Part shown: one piece after another, positions 16,376 through 27,205 of the stretch | How the letters are laid out: every line of letters starts with the position of its first letter | Position numbering within the stretch: position 1 is the stretch's first letter | Source: Sulfurospirillum sp. 1612 | Lineage (GTDB): Bacteria; Campylobacterota; Campylobacteria; Campylobacterales; Sulfurospirillaceae | Assembly: GCF_036556685.1 (NCBI RefSeq) | Contig: NZ_CP140614.1 | Location: forward strand, 2,046,001 to 2,110,000 | DNA: 64,000 nt | Direction: 5' to 3' | Made by a program: the position numbers and the translations under genes | Notes under the pieces: generated by a model | The model's input: the letters and a program-made list of their open reading frames with translations, nothing else | What the model was told of the DNA's origin: nothing | Database searches by the model: none

Positions 16376-17839
16376 TTATGCCATAGGTGAAGCGTATTGA
16401 GGTTCTTTCTCAATTGCTTTGCTTGAAGTTGCTGTTTTATACATATTATAAGCCCACATAAACACACCAACCAGATAAAATACGCCACCCACACCTCTTA
16501 GTGTATAATATGGATGCAATACTTCAACTGCATCAATAAAGGAGTACGCTAGGTTTCCGTATTGGTCTGTTGCTCGCCACATCATACCTTGTGTGATACC
16601 TGCAATCCACATACTTGAGAAATACATAACAATACCAGTTGTTTGAACCCAAAATTGTGCTTCTACAATTTTTTTACTAAAAATCTCTTTTTTGTACATT
16701 CGTGGAGCCATATGGAACAATGCGCCGATAATCATAAATCCGACCCATCCCAAAGTACCATCATGAACATGTCCTGGAATCCAGTTAGTAAAGTGTGCCA
16801 AAGCATTGACAGATTTAATCGCTTGGATAGGACCTTCAAGAGTACTTAACATATAGAATGTTGATGCTAAAACATAAAATTTAATCAGTGGATTTTCTTT
16901 GAGTTGTCCCCACTCACCTTTCATGGTTAAGAGCATATTAATCGCACTACCCCAAGACGGAAGGATGAGAATAATAGAGAAAATTGATCCCATAGTTTGA
17001 ACCCAATCTGGAACGGTTGAGTAAAGTAAGTGGTGTCCACCAGCCCAAAGATAAACAAACATCAAGCCCCAAAATGATAATAGTGACAATTTATAAGAGA
17101 AAATTGGTTGACCTGATTCTTTTGGTAAAAAGTAATAAATCATAGCAATAATTGGCACCGTGAAAACAAATGCAACCGCATTGTGTCCATACCACCATTG
17201 AACCATCGCATCATTACTTCCTGCATACATAGATACAGAGTGATACCATTTACCCATACCGGCTACAAAGTAAGTCGGTACTTCCATATTGTTAAAAAGA
17301 TACAACATCGCCACACCAAGAAACGTCGCGATATAATACCAAATGGAAATATAGAGTACTTTTTCTCTTCTAATTCCGATAAGACCAAAAATGCCAAGAC
17401 CCCAAAGTACCCATACTATAACGATAGCAATATCAATTGGCCATTCAAATTCTGCATACTCTTTTGAAGTTGTAATCCCCATAATTAAAGAAACAACAAC
17501 AGCTGCCACTCCAATTAAATACAACCAAAAATGAAGTTTTCCAACGAACATTAGAAATTTTGATTCTGCCATAGAGACTTTCAAAACTCTTTGTCCAACA
17601 TAGTACCAAGTCGCCCAGATTCCACTGAGTGTAAAACCAAAAATCACTGAATCTGTGTGTAGCGGTCGTAACCTTCCAAATGTTCCATATGCTCCGAACA
17701 AGTCGTTAAGCCCCGGAAACGACAATTGAAAAGCTATAAATACACCTACGGTCATACCGACAATACCAAAAACAATAGTGGCTATTGTGAAGTACTTCGC
17801 TACTGTGTAGTCATACTGAATAGCATTACTAGACTGCAT
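16376..17839 (-). CDS. ccoN: cbb3-type cytochrome c oxidase catalytic subunit I
   Basis: 487 residues from the ATG at 17839, five bases after AGGAGG (the TTG one codon earlier is rejected). Twelve membrane segments; histidine ligands for the low-spin heme and the heme b3/CuB site are visible in RPLHTDSV, YGHNAVAF, AGGHHLLYSTVP and IPGHVHDGTLGW. It reduces oxygen to water with proton pumping and is the high-affinity oxidase used at low oxygen. First gene of ccoNOQP; two TATAAT boxes lie 45-60 bases upstream, and a two-component system is encoded just before it. Confidence 0.97.
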   Translation of the reverse strand: MQSSNAIQYDYTVAKYFTIATIVFGIVGMTVGVFIAFQLSFPGLNDLFGAYGTFGRLRPLHTDSVIFGFTLSGIWATWYYVGQRVLKVSMAESKFLMFVGKLHFWLYLIGVAAVVVSLIMGITTSKEYAEFEWPIDIAIVIVWVLWGLGIFGLIGIRREKVLYISIWYYIATFLGVAMLYLFNNMEVPTYFVAGMGKWYHSVSMYAGSNDAMVQWWYGHNAVAFVFTVPIIAMIYYFLPKESGQPIFSYKLSLLSFWGLMFVYLWAGGHHLLYSTVPDWVQTMGSIFSIILILPSWGSAINMLLTMKGEWGQLKENPLIKFYVLASTFYMLSTLEGPIQAIKSVNALAHFTNWIPGHVHDGTLGWVGFMIIGALFHMAPRMYKKEIFSKKIVEAQFWVQTTGIVMYFSSMWIAGITQGMMWRATDQYGNLAYSFIDAVEVLHPYYTLRGVGGVFYLVGVFMWAYNMYKTATSSKAIEKEPQYASPMA

Positions 17840-17865
17840 CAATTCCTCCTGAATTAATTTTTATG

Positions 17866-17881
17866 TCACAAAAATATCACA
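17866..17881 (-). promoter_or_regulatory. Candidate regulator site in the ccoN leader (11-bp direct repeat)
   Basis: The minus strand carries TGTGATATTTT followed by TGTGACATAAA, two TGTGA units 11 bases apart, between the -10 boxes and the ccoN start. OmpR/PhoB-type regulators bind direct repeats with about this period, and such a regulator is encoded next door. The site would overlap the transcription start or leader, a position more typical for repression. Inference only. Confidence 0.35.
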
Positions 17882-17883
17882 TA

Positions 17884-17898
17884 ATTATAAGAATTATA
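17884..17898 (-). promoter_or_regulatory. Tandem -10 boxes of the ccoNOQP operon
   Basis: Two perfect TATAAT hexamers on the minus strand (17893-17898 and 17884-17889), nine bases apart in an almost pure AT tract, forming the inverted repeat ATTATAA-TTC-TTATAAT. They would give leaders of about 40-50 bases before ccoN. Confidence 0.55.
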
Positions 17899-17941
17899 AT
17901 ATATATATCATACAACAAAGCTTAATAGGATTAAATTTGTA

Positions 17942-18619
17942 TTAAATGAAAGTATTAATCTGATACCCCAATCCGGGTACGTTTTTAATAAAATCCTTGC
18001 TTGTTTTGCTCCGAATTCGCTTGACAAATGTCCTGATAGCGGCATCACTGACATTTTTGTTGATCCAGACATATTTTTTAATCTCTTCATGCAAGACAAA
18101 TACGCCTAAATTTTTTACTAAAATTGTGATAAAAAGTAACTCTTTTTTCGTCAAAGGAATGATAGTATCTCCTTTGATTAAAACTTTTTTGCTTCGATCA
18201 AATTTATAATCACCACCCAAACTCACCGTATCATCTAATGAGAGTAAATCTTGTCCAATAAAGTTCAAGACATTCATCAATTCATCCGCATCAATGGGTT
18301 TGATAAGATATTTGTCAATACCAATATCAATGGCCTTGAGAAGACGTTCTTTTTCATCAAAGGCACTTAAAACCACAATAGGGGTGTCTCTGGATATTTT
18401 TTTGATTTCTTTTGACATTTCCAAACCATCTTTGATGGGCATTAATATATCGGTCACCACGATATCGGGTTTGTATTTTTGAAACTTTTTAAAACCCTCT
18501 TCACCATCTCGTGCCATGATAAAACTTTGAAACTCATCTCCTATAGCACCTTCTAACGCGTCTCGAATATCTTGTTCGTCTTCGACAAACAGTACTGTTA
18601 TTTTTGATAAGTCACTCAT
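17942..18619 (-). CDS. OmpR/PhoB-family response regulator (position of Campylobacter BumR)
   Basis: 225 residues from the ATG at 18619 after AAAGGAG. Receiver domain with the acidic pair in FVEDEQD, phospho-accepting Asp57 (VTDILMPIKDG) and Lys in DKYLIKPID; the C-terminus is a winged helix (LTKKELLFITILVKN, DAAIRTFVKRIRSK). Overlaps the upstream kinase gene by 8 bases, so they form a pair. The order carA - membrane protein - kinase - regulator - ccoN matches Campylobacter jejuni, where this pair is BumSR, linked to butyrate responses. A role in controlling ccoNOQP or central metabolism is plausible but not shown. Confidence 0.9.
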   Translation of the reverse strand: MSDLSKITVLFVEDEQDIRDALEGAIGDEFQSFIMARDGEEGFKKFQKYKPDIVVTDILMPIKDGLEMSKEIKKISRDTPIVVLSAFDEKERLLKAIDIGIDKYLIKPIDADELMNVLNFIGQDLLSLDDTVSLGGDYKFDRSKKVLIKGDTIIPLTKKELLFITILVKNLGVFVLHEEIKKYVWINKNVSDAAIRTFVKRIRSKTSKDFIKNVPGLGYQINTFI

Positions 18620-19847
18620 TTTTTCTCCTTTGCGGTACGATGATAGTGAATTGTGCTCCATGGTCGTTATTGGTAACACTCATATCTCCGTCCATACTAT
18701 CTTTTATAATCATTCGACTCATATACAGACCCAAGCCTGTTCCGACACTCGAATGTTTGGTCGTAAAATAGGGATCAAAGATTTTATCAATAATATCTTC
18801 CTTGATGCCCCCGGCATTATCATGATAGGTAATCACCGCGTTGGATTGCTCATCTGAGTCAATCACTAAAGCAATCTCTCTTTGCGTCACGTGTTTACTT
18901 TCAAATGCGTCTTTTGAGTTATTTAGCAGATTCATCAAAACCTGAGTAAACTCACTAATAAATCCATCAATAGAAATATTTTTCTTATACGTCACTTTGA
19001 TATGCAAATGGTGCTTATGTACCGTTTCTTTCATAATCCGAAGCATCTCATCTACAGCATCTTTAATAAGAAAATGTTCTCGCGCTCTATTGGGATTAAA
19101 AAAATGCCGAAAATCTTCAATGGTTTTGGACATTTTTTTAATCACATCTTTTGCATGATTGTAGCTCGACAAAAACGTATCATGATCGCTAAGATTTTCT
19201 GTTTGACTCATGTATATTTTCTTGGTTTTATAAAGCGTAATACTCAGTTCAGAGAGAGGTTGTCGCCATTGATGTGCGATATTGCCAATCATCTCACCCA
19301 TGCTCGCCAGTCGTGATTGTTGAAATAACAACCGATCTTTCTCACGATTTTTACACACTTCTTCTTCGACTCTTTTTTCTAAATCACGATTTAAAAGTTG
19401 CAATTCTTGTGTTTGAATGGCAATGCGCTCTTCTAATGTCGCATTGAGGTTTTCTAACTCTCTTTCTTTTTTTTGCAACTCTTTTGTCAACTCTTCTTTA
19501 CGCGTCACATCATAGCGAATGGCGATGAATTCTTCGATTGCCCCGTTTTTATCAAGTATGGGGATGACCGTGGTGTTGACATAGATGGTTTTACCCGATT
19601 TTGAGAGATTTTTCACCGTAGATTTATACGTTTTTTTGGCTAATATCGTATCCCATAATGCTTTAAAAACGCTAGCATCGACATCGGGATGTCTGACAAT
19701 ATTATGATTTTTACCGATTAATTCTTCTCTGCTATATTCAAAAATCCGACAAAATTCATCATTGACAAAAGTAATCATGCCATTGAGGTCTGTTTTTGAA
19801 ACAATATTACTCGTCTCAATAGCATTTTTATATTGCTCTAGTGTCAC
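18612..19847 (-). CDS. PAS-domain cytoplasmic histidine kinase (position of Campylobacter BumS)
   Basis: 411 residues, no membrane segment. Residues 1-115 are a PAS domain (NIVRHPDVD, NTTVIPILDKNG), 115-180 a long coiled coil, then the H-box GNIAHQWRQPLSELS with His192 and an ATPase domain with LMNLLNNSKDAF, YHDNAGGI, DPYFTTKHSSVGTGLGLYM. The phosphoacceptor His is present. It should sense a cytoplasmic or redox signal and act on the regulator encoded next. Its start overlaps the TauE/SafE stop by 4 bases. Confidence 0.92.
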   Translation of the reverse strand: MTLEQYKNAIETSNIVSKTDLNGMITFVNDEFCRIFEYSREELIGKNHNIVRHPDVDASVFKALWDTILAKKTYKSTVKNLSKSGKTIYVNTTVIPILDKNGAIEEFIAIRYDVTRKEELTKELQKKERELENLNATLEERIAIQTQELQLLNRDLEKRVEEEVCKNREKDRLLFQQSRLASMGEMIGNIAHQWRQPLSELSITLYKTKKIYMSQTENLSDHDTFLSSYNHAKDVIKKMSKTIEDFRHFFNPNRAREHFLIKDAVDEMLRIMKETVHKHHLHIKVTYKKNISIDGFISEFTQVLMNLLNNSKDAFESKHVTQREIALVIDSDEQSNAVITYHDNAGGIKEDIIDKIFDPYFTTKHSSVGTGLGLYMSRMIIKDSMDGDMSVTNNDHGAQFTIIVPQRRKNE

Positions 19848-20494
19848 TGAGAGATGCCTTTGACGACGGCCATATAGCCAAGATAGGACATGTATATACC
19901 ATACAAGATAATCACCACAGAAGCAATGCGTATCATGATGCTTCTAAAACTACTTCCTTTGAGAAAACCCACGATAAAACCAAAACCCAAGAGAGAGGGG
20001 ATGGTAGAGAGTCCAAAAACAAGCATCGTGACCCCACCCCAAAGAACAGAGCCCGTTGCTGCAGCGGAAACGGCAAAGAAATAAACCAGTCCGCAAGGAA
20101 GAAATCCATTGAGAATACCCAAGCCATAAAAACTCAAAATACTCTTTGAATGAATGAGTGTCGAGAAAATCTTTTTGACAAAGGCATTCGTCGCGATGGA
20201 GGATTCTAAAGAGGTGAGGAATTTAATCTGTCCCATCAAAGAAAAGCCCATCAAAATCATAAACAATCCTACGAGAAACAGAAAATATCCGGTTGATGTC
20301 TCTGAAAAAGAGACCACGCTTCCAAGATAGCCCGAAATCATCCCAATAAAAACATACGACGTCACCCGTCCTAAACTATAAAAGAGATGACTGATAAATT
20401 GCCGACTTTTTGAGGATTTACTATCTATTTTCGAACTGCTGTAAGCCACGATAAATCCACCGCACATTCCAATACAGTGTCCCAAACTTCCCAA
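19844..20494 (-). CDS. TauE/SafE-like membrane protein (possibly N-terminally damaged)
   Basis: 217 residues from TTG 20494, six or so membrane segments, with the family's Cys motif GHCIGMCGGF and FLPCGLVYFF. Cys pairs of this kind occur in the DsbD/CcdA/TauE-SafE group that moves electrons or metals across the membrane; the place between carA and a kinase next to ccoN is conserved in Campylobacter. The start is uncertain: TTG 20494 has no ribosome-binding site and cuts the first helix. One T fewer in the T5 run at 20519-20523 would extend the frame to IDTINFTAIIAVAF, seven bases after AAGGA, but there with ATA instead of ATG. Confidence 0.75.
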   Translation of the reverse strand: MGSLGHCIGMCGGFIVAYSSSKIDSKSSKSRQFISHLFYSLGRVTSYVFIGMISGYLGSVVSFSETSTGYFLFLVGLFMILMGFSLMGQIKFLTSLESSIATNAFVKKIFSTLIHSKSILSFYGLGILNGFLPCGLVYFFAVSAAATGSVLWGGVTMLVFGLSTIPSLLGFGFIVGFLKGSSFRSIMIRIASVVIILYGIYMSYLGYMAVVKGISQ

Positions 20495-20548
20495 AAAAGC
20501 AACCGCAATGATGGCAGTAAAATTTATAGTATCTATGACTGCATCCTT

Positions 20549-21679
20549 TTAAATTTTTTGTGCAAATTCTTTAAAGATATATTTACTATCGTGTGGCCCT
20601 GGGCTCGCTTCAGGGTGGTGCTGTACCGAAAAGATTGGTTCATTTTTATATGCCACGCCTTCGATAGTATTATCAAATAAATTTTTATGGGTAACCTCAG
20701 CAATTTCACAAATCGAAGCAGGAACATTATAGTTGTGATTTTGTGCTGTGATTTCAACCACGCGATTTCGCTCATATCTCACAGGATGATTGCCGCCATG
20801 TTGTCCAAACAATAACTTATAGGTCGGATAGCCATGAGCAATACTTAAGAGTTGATGCCCCAAACAAATTGCAAACATTGGTACTTTTGCTTCAATTAAT
20901 GTCTTAATTTTTGCAACTTCTTCTTTATAAAACATCGGATCTCCAGGCCCATTGGAGAGAAACAGTGCATTGATTTCGCCTTTTCTATATCGTTGTATCA
21001 ATACCTCTATATCACTATCATGAGGCACGACTTCTACTTCTAATCCTGCCATGCACAGTTCATTGAGAATATTCCGCTTCACACCATAATCCAAAACGAC
21101 GACTTTTTTCTTCGCGCCTTTTGGTGCATCATGATATTTAAATTGGGTACCATCCCATGATCCACTTTTGTGAATGTAAGGCTCTTTGGTGCTGACTTCT
21201 TTGATGAAATTCACCTCTTCGATTCTTGGAAAAGAGTGGAGAATCTCTTTTAATTCTTCTTTATTGGAAATTTCAGTCGATGCAATCATCATCTTTGAAC
21301 CATGATCTCGGATATTGGTTGTAAGATAGCGGGTATCAATATCGCAAATACCGATAGCATTATTGTCGATTAGTAAATGATCAATGGAGTCTTCGGCTCT
21401 AAAATTGGAGTAATATTCATTAAAATTGCGCACAATCATGCCACTAGCATGTACACGATCGCTCTCCATGTCATCTTTGTTGATTCCAACAATGCCGATT
21501 TCTGGCATCGTAAAAACGACAAATTGACCCGCATAACTTGGGTCACTCATAATCTCTTCATAACCACTCATCGAGGTATTAAAAACTATTTCACCGACGC
21601 GCGTACCATCACTTCCAAAACTCTTTGCTTCCAAAAAAATACCATTTTCTAAATAGATCCAAATTGGCTTCAATTTCAT
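20549..21679 (-). CDS. carA: Carbamoyl-phosphate synthase small chain (glutaminase)
   Basis: 376 residues, full length. N-terminal CPSase small-chain domain (NTSMSGYEEIMSDPSYAGQ) and a class I glutamine amidotransferase domain with nucleophile Cys272 (AICLGHQLLSIAHG) and the His/Glu pair in VQHHPEASPGPHD. It hydrolyses glutamine and channels ammonia to CarB (not in the window) for carbamoyl phosphate used in arginine and pyrimidine synthesis. Its ATG overlaps the DUF507 stop by 4 bases. Confidence 0.97.
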   Translation of the reverse strand: MKLKPIWIYLENGIFLEAKSFGSDGTRVGEIVFNTSMSGYEEIMSDPSYAGQFVVFTMPEIGIVGINKDDMESDRVHASGMIVRNFNEYYSNFRAEDSIDHLLIDNNAIGICDIDTRYLTTNIRDHGSKMMIASTEISNKEELKEILHSFPRIEEVNFIKEVSTKEPYIHKSGSWDGTQFKYHDAPKGAKKKVVVLDYGVKRNILNELCMAGLEVEVVPHDSDIEVLIQRYRKGEINALFLSNGPGDPMFYKEEVAKIKTLIEAKVPMFAICLGHQLLSIAHGYPTYKLLFGQHGGNHPVRYERNRVVEITAQNHNYNVPASICEIAEVTHKNLFDNTIEGVAYKNEPIFSVQHHPEASPGPHDSKYIFKEFAQKI

Positions 21680-22230
21680 AACAACATGCCTCTTCTTTTT
21701 AACTCTTCTTCGTAAAGTTTTTCAAATACCAAATCATACTCCGCAGAACCGGGTATTAATTTTCTTTTATAGTTATCAATTTGTTCTGCTACAATATCCT
21801 CAATGCCTTCAAAATTTTCCAAATACTGTTCAATAGCCGTGTAAATGACATTTTTGACACGATTTTCAGAGACTGCATAATCAATCAATCCATCTTTCCA
21901 TGATTGTTCCAAAACCAGATGTGCAATATTGTTAAATCGGTCTTCATAAGAGAGTACAAAGTCATATTCTTTCGCCAATTTCTTTTTGACTAACCAAAAC
22001 ATGCTTCTTCTATCTACTTGTCTAAACTCTATCTCATCATCATTGGCATCAAGTATTTCATCGACTTTGGTCTCTAAAGCCATCTCTTTTTTTATATCTT
22101 CTTCGATCAAATTTTGAGCGATTTTTGCTATTGGCTCAACCCCATGAAGCAAGGTAACAAAACCACAATTTATTAAGTCTATTGCTATTTTATTAGCGAT
22201 GTAGGGAGCGTGAGGTAATCTGACTTTCAT
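21676..22230 (-). CDS. DUF507 family protein
   Basis: 184 residues from the ATG at 22230 (a TTG just before it is less likely). Helical, with MKVRLPHAPYIANKIAIDLI and the second half YEDRFNNIAHLVLEQSWKDGLIDYAV typical of DUF507. Function unknown. It is translationally coupled to carA, an arrangement also seen in Campylobacter, but no functional link is known. The 108 bases upstream hold no gene or clear promoter. Confidence 0.85.
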   Translation of the reverse strand: MKVRLPHAPYIANKIAIDLINCGFVTLLHGVEPIAKIAQNLIEEDIKKEMALETKVDEILDANDDEIEFRQVDRRSMFWLVKKKLAKEYDFVLSYEDRFNNIAHLVLEQSWKDGLIDYAVSENRVKNVIYTAIEQYLENFEGIEDIVAEQIDNYKRKLIPGSAEYDLVFEKLYEEELKRRGMLL

Positions 22231-22338
22231 CAACCAACCTTATTATTAGATTTTGAACTATTTTATCCAATCTAAGGTAAATATCTGTTTATACCAAAAA
22301 AGTGTCACGAAAAAGTTTTAGGATTGCAAGCGCTGTTG

Positions 22339-22953
22339 CTATCGTTTGATGATGAGTAAACTACCGATTAGAAGCATCATGGAGCCGGCTGTTTTGTTCA
22401 TGATATTTTGCGCTTTTGGCTTTTTGATTGCCTCTTTGGCTTTGGAAGCAAAGTACGCATAGGTTACTAAGATAGAAGAGAGTACGCCCAAAACAAGACC
22501 CGCTACAATAGCAATATCTTGATAAGTCATCGCGGACATATTGATAAAAGTCGGCAAAAATCCGACATAAAAAACGATGACTTTAGGGTTGCCAAGGGTG
22601 ATGAATAATCCAGAGATAAAATCCCCCTTATAACTCACTTTTTGCTTTGAAGCGCTCAATCCGTGCAATGTTTTTGTGCGTATTATTTTATACCCAAGGT
22701 AGATTAAATAGAGTCCGCCGATGATTTTAATCATCTCAAAAAGCGTCCCAAATGTACTGGCAATCATCCCCAAACCCAACATCGATAAGAGCAGGAAAAT
22801 GATATCCCCTAAGACCATACCTGAGGCCATCATGATAGCATGCTTAAATCCCGACCCTAAGGAGCGCGATACCACCGCAAGCGTGCCCGGACCGGGTGTG
22901 GCCATAAAGACAAAAATCGCACCCGTAAACGTCACAATGTGAATCAAATCCAT
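22339..22953 (-). CDS. LysE/RhtB-family amino acid exporter
   Basis: 204 residues from the ATG at 22953 (preceded by an in-frame TTG). Six hydrophobic segments with the family start ATPGPGTLAVVSRSLGSGFKHA and GDIIFLLLSMLGL. Exports amino acids or their analogues across the inner membrane; substrate not predictable. The ATG shares one base with the stop of the MotE-like gene, so it is coupled to it. In Campylobacter, as I recall the order, no exporter sits at this place, so this looks like an insertion into a conserved run. Confidence 0.88.
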   Translation of the reverse strand: MDLIHIVTFTGAIFVFMATPGPGTLAVVSRSLGSGFKHAIMMASGMVLGDIIFLLLSMLGLGMIASTFGTLFEMIKIIGGLYLIYLGYKIIRTKTLHGLSASKQKVSYKGDFISGLFITLGNPKVIVFYVGFLPTFINMSAMTYQDIAIVAGLVLGVLSSILVTYAYFASKAKEAIKKPKAQNIMNKTAGSMMLLIGSLLIIKR

Positions 22954-23507
22954 CAAGGACTCTTAGTATTTTGTGCTGGAATCTGTTTTTGTGTTGATTT
23001 TTGAAACGGAGGTCCTTCACTCAATCGTATCGTCACTTTAGATGCGTTTAGAGGATTCATTTTTGCCAAAATTTTAGAAATCTTTTTGGCTTGAAGCGTA
23101 AAAAGGATACGGGAGGCTTCTTCTGTCGTGAGACTATCTAATATGGCCGCCGCAGCTGAATCTTTCATCTTGGTATATGTTTGACTGATTTTACTCTCTT
23201 TGATGCCTTTGATTTCATCCAAAATTTTTTGGTTTTTTGCTATTAATGCTTTGATATTTTGTTGGGTTGCATTAAGGTCCGCTTCTTTTTGCACTAAGGC
23301 TTTTCTATCCGCTTCTATGCTGGCTCTTTGTTTATCAAAAAGTGCATTGGTGGCGGCTTTGAGTGCTTCAAAAGATTGTCGGGCATCATCAATCTTCTCG
23401 ACCTCTCTTAATAGTTCACCTTTTCGGCTTTCAAAGATTTGCGTACAATCCACACTCTGTGCAAAAGAGGCAGCAAGCAGTGTCATGATCAAAAATATTA
23501 TTTTCAA
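22953..23507 (-). CDS. Secreted coiled-coil MotE-like protein
   Basis: 184 residues: a signal peptide (MKIIFLIMTLLAASFAQS), a Cys at about 21, a long coiled coil (about 30-110), and an MgtE-N-like module (AAAAILDSLTTEEASRILFTLQAKKISKILAKMNP). This layout matches the MotE/Cj1496c group, periplasmic proteins tied to motility or invasion in Campylobacter. It lies between a FliJ-like gene and the exporter. A flagellar motor role is inferred from family and neighbour. Confidence 0.75.
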   Translation of the reverse strand: MKIIFLIMTLLAASFAQSVDCTQIFESRKGELLREVEKIDDARQSFEALKAATNALFDKQRASIEADRKALVQKEADLNATQQNIKALIAKNQKILDEIKGIKESKISQTYTKMKDSAAAAILDSLTTEEASRILFTLQAKKISKILAKMNPLNASKVTIRLSEGPPFQKSTQKQIPAQNTKSP

Positions 23508-23511
23508 ATTT

Positions 23512-23925
23512 TCACCTTTTGTATTGGAGTATATTTGCCATTTCGTCTAGCTCTTTTTGTTCATCTTTTTTGATTTTTTTTATCTTGCTCATGAGCTCTT
23601 GGTCTTCTAAATATTTAATTTTTTCAAAATCAATTTGAGCATCTTTATACGCTGTTTGCTTCTCTGTAAGCCTCTCTCTTTTTGCTTCTAATCGCTGGTC
23701 TAACTCATGTTTTTGCTTGTTTAATAATTGTCGTTTTTCTTGATAAAAATTTAACAAAACCACCGAACCGCGACTTGGCATCTCGAGTTTTTTGATATGC
23801 TCATAAATCTCTTTGATAGCTTGTTCTAGTCGCATGATGTCCAGTTGGATACGCATAATCTCATTTTCTATTGTATTTAATTTCTGTTTTTTAATCTTAG
23901 ATATTTTAGAAAATGCCGATTTCAT
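23512..23925 (-). CDS. FliJ-like coiled-coil flagellar export chaperone
   Basis: 137 residues, almost entirely coiled coil and rich in Lys/Glu, with no signal peptide. Length, composition and position next to purA match the FliJ-like protein known at this locus in Helicobacter and Campylobacter (HP0256-type). FliJ links the export ATPase FliI to the gate FlhA. Four bases separate it from the MotE-like gene. The primary sequence alone is not decisive, since coiled coils are easily confused. Confidence 0.7.
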   Translation of the reverse strand: MKSAFSKISKIKKQKLNTIENEIMRIQLDIMRLEQAIKEIYEHIKKLEMPSRGSVVLLNFYQEKRQLLNKQKHELDQRLEAKRERLTEKQTAYKDAQIDFEKIKYLEDQELMSKIKKIKKDEQKELDEMANILQYKR

Positions 23926-23933
23926 ATCATGAT

Positions 23934-26040
<2,107 letters not shown>

Positions 26041-26042
26041 AT

Positions 26043-27146
26043 CTACTTATAAAGTGTTTCACAGAAAACTCTGTTGGCGCTTCCATCATAAGGCCTTCTT
26101 CCTAATTCATCCAAAGCCAACTCAATGGCATTGAGTGTCCATGGAATCTCATAACCCTCAAATATCCCCATGTGGTTGATACGAAAGAGCGTCGTTTTGA
26201 TGTGCTCTTGTCCCCCGGCGATATTAACATGATATTTTTGTTTTAAAATCTTTCTGATGGTTGCCGCATCGTCATCTAAGACCGCACTCATAGAGTTGGC
26301 AGGCACTTTTGGATAAATCTTCAAACCCAGAGTTTTCAATGCTTCTCTTGTGGCTTTAGCACGCGCTGCTGTATCAGCATACAACTGCTTAATGCCATCT
26401 TCATCGATGGATTCCAAGATGGCTTTCAAACCAATCACAAGCGTCGTTGGAGCCGTCCATGCGGTGGTATTTTTTTGTTGGTTTTTCAACTCAGTGGCTA
26501 GATTAAAATAAAACCCTCGTGAAGCCGCTTGAATTTTTGTCATGGCATGAGCACTCAACCCAATCATGGCAAGACCCGGTGGCAACATAAAAGCTTTTTG
26601 GCTTCCTGATACAAGGGCATCAATATTTGTGGTGTCAATCTTCTCTACGCCTACGGCGGTGATGCCATCAGCAATGATGGAAATCTCTGGATTGTGCGCT
26701 TTGGCTAATTTTGCAATGGCTTCCACAGGATGTCTTAATCCCCCTGCACTCTCACACACTTGTACGCAAATCGTATCAATATCGGAATCGTTTTTCAAGG
26801 CTTTTTCAACATCATCCACAGACGATGGTGTATCCCAATCATATTTTAATTCCTGGTATGGAATCTGATATGCGTCACATATCTTACCAAACCGCTCACC
26901 AAATTTTCCAGCATTAATCACCAAAGCTTTTTTCTGGCACAGATTTAAAACCGAAGCTTCCATCGCACCAGTACCACTGCTTGCGAGCATCAAAACTTCG
27001 GGCATATCAAAAAATTTTTTCAGTAATTCTCTAGTTTTAGCAAATATTTCTTCAAATTCGGGTGTCCTATGATGGATCGTAGGTTCACTCATAGCAACTC
27101 TGATAGCCTCAGGCACAGGAGTCGGGCCGGGCGTTAATAGCAACAT
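26043..27146 (-). CDS. Class V pyridoxal-phosphate aminotransferase (serine/alanine-glyoxylate type)
   Basis: 367 residues. LLTPGPTPVPEAI at the start, SSGTGAMEASVLNL for cofactor phosphate binding, Asp in IIADGITAVG and the PLP lysine Lys184 in GSQKAFMLPPG. Related to serine-pyruvate and alanine-glyoxylate aminotransferases (the so-called soluble hydrogenase 42-kDa group); the exact substrates are uncertain, with glycine/serine metabolism most likely. The start has AAGGTAGG before it. Two bases separate it from hisZ. Confidence 0.88.
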   Translation of the reverse strand: MLLLTPGPTPVPEAIRVAMSEPTIHHRTPEFEEIFAKTRELLKKFFDMPEVLMLASSGTGAMEASVLNLCQKKALVINAGKFGERFGKICDAYQIPYQELKYDWDTPSSVDDVEKALKNDSDIDTICVQVCESAGGLRHPVEAIAKLAKAHNPEISIIADGITAVGVEKIDTTNIDALVSGSQKAFMLPPGLAMIGLSAHAMTKIQAASRGFYFNLATELKNQQKNTTAWTAPTTLVIGLKAILESIDEDGIKQLYADTAARAKATREALKTLGLKIYPKVPANSMSAVLDDDAATIRKILKQKYHVNIAGGQEHIKTTLFRINHMGIFEGYEIPWTLNAIELALDELGRRPYDGSANRVFCETLYK

Positions 27147-27205
27147 TTTTCCTACCTTATTTTGATTTTTACAATTATTTTATCAAAATATTACTTTTTC
27201 TTTGT

